Shown piece by piece: positions 1 to 6,300 of a stretch of DNA of 7,628 nucleotides. The stretch comes from an uncultured Lachnobacterium sp. (GTDB lineage: Bacteria; Bacillota; Clostridia; Lachnospirales; Lachnospiraceae): the NCBI GenBank assembly GCA_900548765.1, contig URLU01000106.1, positions 1 to 7,628 of the forward strand. The letters are read 5' to 3'. Below the pieces are notes generated by a model that worked only from the letters and a program-made list of their open reading frames with translations, searched no databases and had not been told where the DNA came from. Each line of letters opens with the position of its first letter. The stretch's first letter is position 1. Made by a program: the position numbers and the translations under genes.

Positions 1-1500
1 AGGAAAAGCTATATAATCGTCAACTGTAATTCCTGATTTTATTTCCACATAGCTGCCCCACAGGATACTTCCTGTCTGGACATACTGCTTCTCAAGCCTG
101 CCGCCATTGTCCTTATACACATATGACCTGCCATTTTCCTCCCGCACATAGCACTGCTGTATGTAGAGCTTATTCTGATTGGAATTATCTGAGTTTTCGA
201 TTGTAAGCTGTAAGTACTGCCCCGCCATAAGTCCGCTTGGGTCTTCTATATAAGCTGTGTATCCATAATATGACACATTCGGATTACCCTCTCCATAATA
301 TGAATTGTTATTTGTCGGTACTACATCTATCTCTGAGATTTGTCCCTGATAGTTATTTCCACTCTCCCAGTCATATGCAGTAACACTCTGCCCTATCTTG
401 ATTTTATCAAGCATAAGCTCACTGACACTGCCTTCTATATACAGTCCCTCTGAGCCTGATACTACCATAAAGGCTGAGCCGTCTGTCGGGATATCATCTA
501 TATCATGAACGGTCTTTACCACACCATTTACTTTGGAGCGCACAACACCATCATCAAGCTGCTCCTCAAGATTTGTCAGCTCATTCTCTGCTGTTCTCTT
601 CCTTATGTCAATCTTTCTGACTTCTCTTTCCTGTTTTGCGGTCTCCTGGGCAAGCTCCTTAGCTGTGTAACCGGTCACATCGCCATCCTCAATGCCATTT
701 GAATCATCTGGCGTCTCAGAATCTTCTGTTCCGTCTGGTTTTTCAGTATTATCTGTATTATCTGCGTCAGAGTTATTGTCATGGTTTCCAGAGAAAATAT
801 ATACCATATCACTATCTTCATAGGTCTTGCTTATATATGCACCATTCATGGTGACAGACATGGCTACATTTCCACTGGCATCTACTGCGTCAAATCTGGC
901 AACTGTAGAATTGGTCTTAAATCCATTTATAACTGCACCCGACAGCCTGCTTCCTGTATCACACTTAAATACGTATGGATCTTCTGTGGTACCCTGACCA
1001 CCTGTTTTCTGGTCAACTGATGTAATATCCACAGAAGTCTGTGATACACTCTCTGATGATTGCTGGTCTGGCAGCTCTGAAGGGCTTGCCTGTGTGTCAG
1101 GAATAGGGGTTGTATTCTTTAGCTTTGTAAGCTTTGCAACCGCTGTATCATATTCATTCTGAAGACCTTCTATCTGGAGCTTTTTCATCTGAACTGAAAG
1201 CTCTAAGCTTGTGACGTCATATTCCATGAGAGGGTCTCCCTCTGCTACTTCCTGTCCCTCTGTAACAAAAACATCCACAACCTTTTGCCCATCTGTGACA
1301 TACACACTCTGGGACGCATTATTTTTCACGACTCCCTCACTAGTGGTAGTGTCCTCATAATAACCCAGATTAAGCATGGAAACACTATACACATCTACTG
1401 TGTTTTTCCCGTTTTGATAGTATGTAACACCAGCTACAGAACCTATAACCAGCGCAACTACAATAACTATAATCAGGAGTGCTTTTAATGTCTTTTTCAT
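1..1500 (-). CDS. HlyD/MacA-like efflux adaptor 2 with hairpin-tip insertion (3' end outside window)
   Basis: Periplasmic-adaptor-type (membrane fusion) subunit of an ABC exporter; in Gram-positives these are anchored in the cytoplasmic membrane and face outward. All 500 codons from the ATG at 1500 are open and the frame runs off position 1. An N-terminal membrane segment (residues 6-24) precedes a half-lipoyl segment (about 56-95, motif EGQEVAEGDPL). Hairpin arm 1 (98-129) and arm 2 (277-315) follow, then the second half-lipoyl segment (316-345, SKVNGVV), a beta-barrel region (about 350-435) and a membrane-proximal part ending in DDYIAFP. Adaptor 1 has the matching DDYIVWP about 80 residues before its end, of which some 60 are acidic tail, so only a few tens of residues are probably missing here. 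The arms are split by about 147 residues: a Pro/Ser-rich linker, a beta-rich module with one Cys (156-238) and an acidic Asn/Asp linker. The start is fixed by the site AGGAGGTGGAG (1506-1516), and the ATG overlaps the ATPase stop. The family call is firm; the substrate is unknown. Confidence 0.9.
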   Translation of the reverse strand, partial: MKKTLKALLIIVIVVALVIGSVAGVTYYQNGKNTVDVYSVSMLNLGYYEDTTTSEGVVKNNASQSVYVTDGQKVVDVFVTEGQEVAEGDPLMEYDVTSLELSVQMKKLQIEGLQNEYDTAVAKLTKLKNTTPIPDTQASPSELPDQQSSESVSQTSVDITSVDQKTGGQGTTEDPYVFKCDTGSRLSGAVINGFKTNSTVARFDAVDASGNVAMSVTMNGAYISKTYEDSDMVYIFSGNHDNNSDADNTDNTEKPDGTEDSETPDDSNGIEDGDVTGYTAKELAQETAKQEREVRKIDIRKRTAENELTNLEEQLDDGVVRSKVNGVVKTVHDIDDIPTDGSAFMVVSGSEGLYIEGSVSELMLDKIKIGQSVTAYDWESGNNYQGQISEIDVVPTNNNSYYGEGNPNVSYYGYTAYIEDPSGLMAGQYLQLTIENSDNSNQNKLYIQQCYVREENGRSYVYKDNGGRLEKQYVQTGSILWGSYVEIKSGITVDDYIAFP

Positions 1501-2186
1501 TTCTGCTCCACCTCCTGCTTATCATTCGATAATTCGCCATCAATAATATATACTATCCTGTCAGCCTGCTCTGCAACCTTTCTGTCATGGGTAATCATAA
1601 CAACAGTCACCCCCTCGTTGTTAAGCTGCCTGAATAATTCCATTATCTGTTTCCCTGATTTTGAATCCAGAGCTCCTGTAGGCTCATCCGCCAAAAGAAG
1701 CTTTGGACTGTTAACCATGGCTCTTGCAATGGCAACTCTCTGCTTCTGACCACCTGATAACTGTGTAGGCTTAAATGAGGCCCTGTCTGCAAGCCCTACC
1801 TTTTCAAGGGCAGCCATTGCCTTCTCATGTCTTTCCCTTTTCTTAAGCCCAGCATATATAAGAGGCAGGCCCACATTATCCAGTGCGCTTTCTCTCGGCA
1901 TAAGCTGAAAATTCTGGAATACAAAGCCTATTGTGTTTAGTCTAAGCTTTGACAGGTCCTTTTCCTTAAGATTAGTCACAGCCTTTTCATCAAGATAATA
2001 CTCACCCTGGGTAGGAGTATCCAAAAGACCTACTATATTCATCAGCGTCGTCTTGCCCGAACCTGAAGGTCCCATAATTGCAACATACTCGCCCTCCTCT
2101 ACCTGAAGACATACATTCTTAAGCACAGGAACCGGCATATTGCCCTGATTGTAATCCTTGTAAATATCTCGAAGGTCTATAATCAT
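1497..2186 (-). CDS. ABC transporter ATP-binding protein, MacB/LolD type
   Basis: Cytoplasmic ATPase (229 residues, normal for the family) that drives an exporter with a MacB/FtsX-type permease. All nucleotide-binding motifs are visible: Walker A GPSGSGKT (39-46), Q-loop Gln91, signature LSGGQKQ (143-149), Walker B LLLADEP (163-169), D-loop GALD (171-174) and the switch His200 in ITHD. The AxDNVxLPL stretch at about 101-109 is typical of the MacB/LolD/YknY group, whose members export antimicrobial peptides or macrolides or handle lipoproteins. The gene starts one base inside the stop of adaptor 1 (TAATG), behind the site GGAGGTGGAG (2189-2198). It ends in an ATGA overlap with adaptor 2, and nearly the same ribosome binding site is used at both junctions. 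Tight coupling suggests balanced synthesis of the three subunits. No permease is fused to it, so a separate one is expected past position 1. The substrate cannot be told from the ATPase. Confidence 0.97.
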   Translation of the reverse strand: MIIDLRDIYKDYNQGNMPVPVLKNVCLQVEEGEYVAIMGPSGSGKTTLMNIVGLLDTPTQGEYYLDEKAVTNLKEKDLSKLRLNTIGFVFQNFQLMPRESALDNVGLPLIYAGLKKRERHEKAMAALEKVGLADRASFKPTQLSGGQKQRVAIARAMVNSPKLLLADEPTGALDSKSGKQIMELFRQLNNEGVTVVMITHDRKVAEQADRIVYIIDGELSNDKQEVEQK

Positions 2187-3553
2187 TACTCCACCTCCGT
2201 GTCATTTGACGTACTGCCAAACATGTCATTCAGATTATCTGAGGCTGTGTCATCTGTGAATTCTGTACCATACACGCTTTCATCTACACACTCGGTGCCT
2301 CCCTCAAGATATTCAGTACCACCCTCATCAGAAATTCCTTCATCAGAAGAGCCATCCACACCGCTGTTATATGCATCCCAGTCAACATCCTCATATTTTG
2401 TAACCTTCATTCCCACATACAAATCATCTGAAGGCCATACAATATAGTCATCATCGCTGAGACCTGATGCAATCTGTACCAGATACAGGTCATCATCCCT
2501 GTCTCCGATTTCAACCTGTCTCTTTTCCAGCCTGCCTCTTGAGTCCAGTGCCCATACATAAGTGCCATCGTCCTCAAGCACATAGCTTGCGTCAAGCCAT
2601 AAGCCTGTCTTTACATCTCCCTGACCATAATCAGGCTCTATATATACATGCTGTCCCAGCATAAGTCCATCTGAGCTGTCAAGCTGTATATAAAATGGGT
2701 ATTTTGAGGCAGAGTTATCACTGCTGTTGTCGCTGTAACTGTTGTTATTATTTGACTGCGGGTTCTCTGTATCAATTGTCTTGATACTTCCTGTCCAGGT
2801 GACAGTCTCATCTGCCCTTGAGCGGATAATCACCTGCATGCCCTCAGACAAACCGCTTGAATAGAGACTCTGCTCATCAATAGTACCCTTAACCCTGTAA
2901 TCACCTGTTGCAAGAATTGTGATAAGCGCAGCGCTGCTGCCATCTGAGCTTTTGCCATCCTCATTTATGTTTTTTACCATTCCATCAATTTTGCTGGTTA
3001 CAACAGCATTGTTTATAGTCTCATCATATTTTGCAATATCATTTTTCTTGGCTGTAATATCATAAGAAGCCTGATTTACCTGAAGCTGGGCCTGCTGAAT
3101 CTGCAGGGTATAATCTAACTGCTGGTCTGCCGGTGCAGCCTGCTTCTCTGCTGTAAGCTGATTGACCTGAGCCTGATAGCCCTCCAGATCTGTCTGCAAG
3201 CCCTCAAGTTCAAGATTTGCTGTCTGCTTCTGCTGCTTTACAGAGTCTACATTATATTTAAAAAGCGGGTCTCCCTCTTTAACTTCATCGCCTACAGCCA
3301 CATAGATTTCTTCTATCTCCTTATCAGAATCCTTGTTGACCTCAAGGGTCTCCTGAGACTCAACAACTCCGGAATAGCTGCTGACTGCCCCCGCAGAGTA
3401 CTTGACATCTCCTACTCTCTGGGCATAAATCCCCAAAGTCTCACTTCCCGCATCTGTCCCCTTGTTTTTCCACCATAAAAAGCCACCTGCTGCCGCAGCC
3501 GCAATTATTACAACCACAACAACTCCAATAATAACCTTTTTCCTTTTGCTCAT
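2186..3553 (-). CDS. HlyD/MacA-like efflux adaptor 1 with acidic C-terminal tail
   Basis: First gene of the export operon; 455 residues. A short basic N-terminus and a membrane segment rich in Val, Ile and Ala (7-28) anchor it with the rest outside the cell. Then come a half-lipoyl segment (59-100, VGDEVKEGDPL), an uninterrupted Gln-rich coiled-coil hairpin (about 102-183), the second half-lipoyl segment (184-215, SKIDGMV), a beta-barrel region (218-310) with an Asn/Ser-rich loop (266-284), and a membrane-proximal domain (311-395). Residues 396-455 form a Gly/Ser/Asp/Glu-rich tail with three short repeats (GGTEY, GGTEC, YGTEF); such a tail is not part of the usual MacA/YknX layout. It aligns by eye with adaptor 2 at the lipoyl, SKxxGxVK and GRLEK motifs, so the two are paralogs. 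The start at 3553 is supported by GGAGG at 3559-3563. In related systems such adaptors bind the permease and stimulate the ATPase; the cargo here is unknown. Confidence 0.92.
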   Translation of the reverse strand: MSKRKKVIIGVVVVVIIAAAAAGGFLWWKNKGTDAGSETLGIYAQRVGDVKYSAGAVSSYSGVVESQETLEVNKDSDKEIEEIYVAVGDEVKEGDPLFKYNVDSVKQQKQTANLELEGLQTDLEGYQAQVNQLTAEKQAAPADQQLDYTLQIQQAQLQVNQASYDITAKKNDIAKYDETINNAVVTSKIDGMVKNINEDGKSSDGSSAALITILATGDYRVKGTIDEQSLYSSGLSEGMQVIIRSRADETVTWTGSIKTIDTENPQSNNNNSYSDNSSDNSASKYPFYIQLDSSDGLMLGQHVYIEPDYGQGDVKTGLWLDASYVLEDDGTYVWALDSRGRLEKRQVEIGDRDDDLYLVQIASGLSDDDYIVWPSDDLYVGMKVTKYEDVDWDAYNSGVDGSSDEGISDEGGTEYLEGGTECVDESVYGTEFTDDTASDNLNDMFGSTSNDTEVE

Positions 3554-3588
3554 AATTACCTCCGTAATAACATATACTTTATATCAAC

Positions 3589-3617
3589 ATTGTAGCTTAT
3601 TTTGCATAAATAAATCT
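3589..3617 (-). promoter_or_regulatory. Candidate promoter of the export operon
   Basis: On the minus strand TACAAT (3589-3594) matches the -10 consensus at 5 of 6 bases. The hexamer 17 bp upstream, AGATTT (3612-3617), is a poor -35. A transcript would start near 3582 and give a leader of about 28 nt before adaptor 1. A good -10 with a poor -35 and repeats directly upstream is the usual look of a promoter that needs an activator. This is inferred from sequence only. Confidence 0.4.
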
Positions 3618-3622
3618 TTATA

Positions 3623-3642
3623 TTTTTCTTAATTTTTCTTAA
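3623..3642. repeat. Tandem 10-bp direct repeat, possible regulator binding site
   Basis: TTTTTCTTAA occurs twice head to tail with no mismatch (3623-3632 and 3633-3642). The CTTAA cores sit one DNA turn apart, so both face the same side of the helix. The repeat begins 5 bp upstream of the candidate -35 of the export operon. Direct repeats with this spacing are typical of OmpR/PhoB-family response regulators, which often control peptide-antibiotic exporters. Chance similarity in T-rich DNA is a real alternative. Confidence 0.4.
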
Positions 3643-3661
3643 TTTTAAAAGGAATCTGATT

Positions 3662-5359
3662 ATGAATGAAAGCCAAAACCTCGAGCCACTGCTGCAGGCA
3701 TCTTTAAATGCCACCAAATTCGAATTGGTAAACTCACCAGCCTTATCATCAGGATATATTGAAGCACAGGATAAATGGGAAGTAATCGTGAAATATGTCG
3801 GTAATCCGGAAACTATTTTTGCCCAGTTTAGTAATTCAAACTACACAATCCTCCTTGGCGGTTACGCCATCCTCACACTATCCCGTGAGGAAATTGAAGC
3901 CTTGGCATTGATGCCTGAAATAATATATGTTGAAAAGCCCAAAAGCTTTTATTATGAAGTATACAATGGCAGGATTGCTTCCTGTATAAATACATTTTAT
4001 AACAGGTACAGCCTGTCAGGCAGGGGAACTCTTGTGGCGGTTGTGGATTCAGGAATTGATTATACCCATCCGGATTTTTTACAGCCTGATGGAAGTACCC
4101 GGATTGCCTGTCTCTGGGACCAGACCACAAATATTGTATACAATGCCGCTGACATCAATGACATTTTATCATCCGATACGGCCTCCCTGCACAATATTGT
4201 CTATTCCTTAGACCCATCAGGCCATGGCACCCATGCAGCAGGAATAGCCGCAGGAAACGGGGCAGCCTCTCAGGGCATCTACCGGGGCATCGCATACGAG
4301 GCATCGCTTCTTGTGGTGAAGCTTGCTCCCCGCTCACCTCTTGGTTTTCCACAGACAACCCAGATAATGGAGGCTGTGGATTTTTGTATCAGAAAAAGCA
4401 TAGAGCTTAAGATGCCTGTAAGCATTAACTTAAGTCTCGGAAATACCTATGGCTCCCACAGTGGTACTTCCCTTCTTGAGACATACCTGAATGATGTCCA
4501 GGGTGTATACAAGACAAACATCATAGTGGGAAGCGGCAACGAGGGCAGCAGCAACGGGCATACTGGCGGACTGCTCACAAATCGCAACGAAACCATAGAA
4601 CTGTCAATTGGAGATTTCACCCCCAATCTCACCATTCAGCTCTGGAAAAAATACTGGGATACCGTCGATATCACTATCGAAGCCCCATCCGGACAGTCTG
4701 CAAGACTTGATTTGAGTACAGGCATACAGAGGCTCAACCTTGACTCCGCCTCCCTCTACATAACCAATTCTCCGCCCTCTCCCTACAGTATATTTGAGGA
4801 AACTTATATTGATATGCTGCCAACAGCCAGTTATGTGAGCCCCGGTGTGTGGAAAATAATCCTGTCTCCGATTCAGATAAAGGATGGACAGTTTGACCTC
4901 TGGCTCCCCAGTGCCACAGCCCGAAATGCTTCCACCGGTTTTCTCGCCTCCCTGCCGGAAACCACCCTGACTATTCCCTCCACTGCCTGCAAGGTCATAA
5001 CCGTTGGGGCTTACAATTCCTACAGTGACACCCTCGCAGCCTTTTCAGGCAGGGGCTTTACCTGGAGCACTGATTTTAAAAAACCAGACCTGGTGGCTCC
5101 CGGTGTGGACATAATATCCTGCGCTGCTGGTGGTGGCTACAGCTCCAAGACCGGCACCTCCATGGCGACACCTTTTGTGACCGGTGCCTGCGCCCTCCTT
5201 ATGGAATGGGGTATTGTGAGGGAAAATAATCCCTATATGTATGGAGAAAGAATAAAGGCAGCTCTGATTCAGGGAACCAGAAGACTGCCTTTCATGTCCA
5301 CCCTTCCAAGCCCTGAGGCTGGCTGGGGTGCATTGTGTCTTGATTTTTTACTTGAATAA
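3662..5359 (+). CDS. S8 subtilisin-like serine protease, CspB-like
   Basis: Serine endopeptidase of 565 residues. The triad is complete: Asp129 in VAVVDSGID, His188 in GHGTHAAG, Ser500 in KTGTSMATP, with oxyanion-hole Asn293 in GSGNEGS. There is no signal peptide. Residues 1 to about 105 look like a prodomain of the inhibitor-chaperone kind (MPEIIYVEK near its end). About 135 residues lie between the Asn and Ser motifs (roughly 305-440) and are beta-rich, matching the jelly-roll insertion of the Clostridium Csp proteases. In spore formers CspB cleaves the cortex hydrolase precursor pro-SleC to start germination, and its prodomain stays bound after self-cleavage. Length, lack of signal peptide and insertion all agree with that family. 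Csp-like proteases also occur outside germination loci, and no sleC or spore gene is seen here, so the substrate is uncertain. The ATG at 3662 follows AAAGGA by 8 nt. The gene is single-copy in the window and divergent from the export operon. Confidence 0.93.
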   Translation: MNESQNLEPLLQASLNATKFELVNSPALSSGYIEAQDKWEVIVKYVGNPETIFAQFSNSNYTILLGGYAILTLSREEIEALALMPEIIYVEKPKSFYYEVYNGRIASCINTFYNRYSLSGRGTLVAVVDSGIDYTHPDFLQPDGSTRIACLWDQTTNIVYNAADINDILSSDTASLHNIVYSLDPSGHGTHAAGIAAGNGAASQGIYRGIAYEASLLVVKLAPRSPLGFPQTTQIMEAVDFCIRKSIELKMPVSINLSLGNTYGSHSGTSLLETYLNDVQGVYKTNIIVGSGNEGSSNGHTGGLLTNRNETIELSIGDFTPNLTIQLWKKYWDTVDITIEAPSGQSARLDLSTGIQRLNLDSASLYITNSPPSPYSIFEETYIDMLPTASYVSPGVWKIILSPIQIKDGQFDLWLPSATARNASTGFLASLPETTLTIPSTACKVITVGAYNSYSDTLAAFSGRGFTWSTDFKKPDLVAPGVDIISCAAGGGYSSKTGTSMATPFVTGACALLMEWGIVRENNPYMYGERIKAALIQGTRRLPFMSTLPSPEAGWGALCLDFLLE

Positions 5360-5366
5360 ATGCTAT

Positions 5367-6128
5367 TTACTGCAAAATCCTGCCATCTGTTGAGATTGTA
5401 ACCACCTGCCATGGAATAAACCTGCCGCTGTTTTGAAGGGCTGTAATTGCAGCTCTCTCAAGGCCTCCGCAGCAAGGAACCTCCATGCGGACAATAGTCA
5501 CACCCTTTATGTCATTGTTTGCAATAATGGCTGTGAGCTTTTCTGCATAATCCACATCATCAAGCTTAGGACAGCCTACTACGACCTTTCTGCCCTTGAT
5601 AAAATCATTGTGAAAATTGCCATAGGCATAGGCTGTACAGTCTGCCGCAATCAGAAGGTGGGCTCCATCAAAATATGGAGCTCTGACCGGCGCAAGCTTT
5701 ATCTGAACCGGCCACTGACTAAGCTGTGACTCTGTACCAGCCCCAGTCTGAGCTGCCACGGCTGGTGATACAGGTGCAGATGCCTGTCTCTCAATTGCTC
5801 TTGCCATAGAGCCCGGACAGCCTGTAAACTTTGGTGTACTCTGGGCTGTCTCACAAGCTCTGGCTTCCTCCGCCGCCCTGGCAGCAGCCCTTGCCTTTAA
5901 ATGCTCTTCCACTGCTTTCTCATCATACTCTGCTGCTTCCCTTGTCTCAAAAGAAATAGCATCCATAGGACAGGATGGAAGACAGTCTCCCATTCCATCG
6001 CAATAGTCATCTCTGGTGAGCTTTGCTTTGCCATCAATTATGGCAATAGCTCCCTCGTGACATGCTGTGGCGCATCTGCCACAGCCATTACATTTTTCCT
6101 CATCAATATGAATCACCTGACGTACCAT
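5367..6128 (-). CDS. Ferredoxin-domain iron-sulfur protein with CCGG C-terminal region
   Basis: Predicted cytoplasmic iron-sulfur protein of 253 residues. The first cluster motif is complete (Cys13, 16, 19 and 23). The second reads CDGMGDCLPSCP (43-54), with Met46 where a standard ferredoxin has Cys, so three ligands are seen and a [3Fe-4S] or otherwise altered cluster is possible. An Ala/Glu-rich helical linker (about 65-95) and a low-complexity Ala/Pro region (115-137) follow. The C-terminal region (140-253) has Cys164, Cys186 in VVVGCPKLDD and Cys219/220 in a CCGG motif, which resembles metal or cluster ligands. I recall similar proteins as widespread in Clostridia, with no settled role; electron transfer is the family-level inference and the partner is unknown. 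AGGAGA (6135-6140), 6 nt before the ATG, supports the start. It converges on the protease gene with 7 bp between stop codons. A hairpin separates it from the J-domain gene upstream, so it probably has its own promoter. Confidence 0.88.
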   Translation of the reverse strand: MVRQVIHIDEEKCNGCGRCATACHEGAIAIIDGKAKLTRDDYCDGMGDCLPSCPMDAISFETREAAEYDEKAVEEHLKARAAARAAEEARACETAQSTPKFTGCPGSMARAIERQASAPVSPAVAAQTGAGTESQLSQWPVQIKLAPVRAPYFDGAHLLIAADCTAYAYGNFHNDFIKGRKVVVGCPKLDDVDYAEKLTAIIANNDIKGVTIVRMEVPCCGGLERAAITALQNSGRFIPWQVVTISTDGRILQ

Positions 6129-6179
6129 TTTATCTCTCCTTTTTATGTCATTTGCTCTCTTTTCCTTTTATCTGGTCTA

Positions 6180-6185
6180 AGTATA
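6180..6185 (-). promoter_or_regulatory. Candidate -10 box for the ferredoxin-domain gene
   Basis: TATACT on the minus strand matches the -10 consensus at 5 of 6 bases and lies about 50 nt upstream of the start codon. No good -35 hexamer is found 16-19 bp upstream. A second possible -10, TATAAA at 6197-6202, also lacks a -35. Which one is used decides whether the inverted repeat at 6206-6223 would act as an activator or a repressor site. Confidence 0.35.
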
Positions 6186-6205
6186 GCTTGACTGTCTTTA
6201 TATGT

Positions 6206-6223
6206 ATGTTGTTTCTACAACAT
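6206..6223. promoter_or_regulatory. Perfect inverted repeat, candidate operator of the ferredoxin-domain gene
   Basis: ATGTTGT-TTCT-ACAACAT is a perfect 7-bp inverted repeat with a 4-bp centre. Read as TGTTG-N6-CAACA it has the half-site spacing of Crp/Fnr-family sites. Read as ATGT-N10-ACAT it resembles some PadR-type operators. If TATACT (6180-6185) is the -10, the repeat is centred at about -41.5 from the inferred start, the classic class II activator position. There is no T-run after it, so it is not a terminator. No regulator gene is in the window. Confidence 0.5.
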
Positions 6224-6263
6224 TTAGGTCAGTCACAGCTTCTCTTGTATACTTTGGTAAGAC

Positions 6264-6300
6264 AAAGCGATGATTAACTCTAGTCGTTAATCATCGCTTT
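6264..6300 (-). terminator. Terminator-like hairpin enclosing the J-domain stop codon
   Basis: AAAGCGATGATTAA (6264-6277) and its exact complement (6287-6300) form a 14-bp perfect stem with a 9-nt loop. On the minus strand the upstream arm encodes the last residues of the J-domain protein (from Lys148) and the TAG stop lies in the loop. The T-run that follows is poor (TTTGTCTT), so termination may be partial, or the stem may mainly protect the 3' end. It separates the J-domain gene from the ferredoxin-domain gene 136 bp downstream. Confidence 0.6.

Larger units (their letters stand above)
3554..3661. other. Divergent intergenic region between export operon and protease gene
   Basis: This very AT-rich spacer of 108 bp must hold both divergent promoters. 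On the minus side it carries a candidate promoter and the strong GGAGG of adaptor 1. On the plus side the protease has AAAGGA at 3648-3653, 8 nt before its ATG. A TATATT at 3619-3624 could be its -10 box, but no good -35 lies at the right distance, so the protease promoter is not resolved. Confidence 0.7.

Noticed and set aside
505..1488. Plus-strand open frames of 65-79 codons inside the adaptor 2 region
   Set aside because: They lie antisense to a 500-codon frame with clear adaptor motifs, have no ribosome binding sites, and their translations look like random Cys/Ile-rich shadow sequence.
5357..5369. Palindrome TAAATGCTATTTA as a bidirectional terminator
   Set aside because: The stem is 5 bp and all A-T with a 3-base centre, too weak to stop transcription; the symmetry comes largely from two facing TAA stop codons.
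6206..6223. Inverted repeat ATGTTGT/ACAACAT as a terminator of the J-domain gene
   Set aside because: The stem is short, no T-run follows on either strand, and a better hairpin lies right at the J-domain stop; an operator is more likely.
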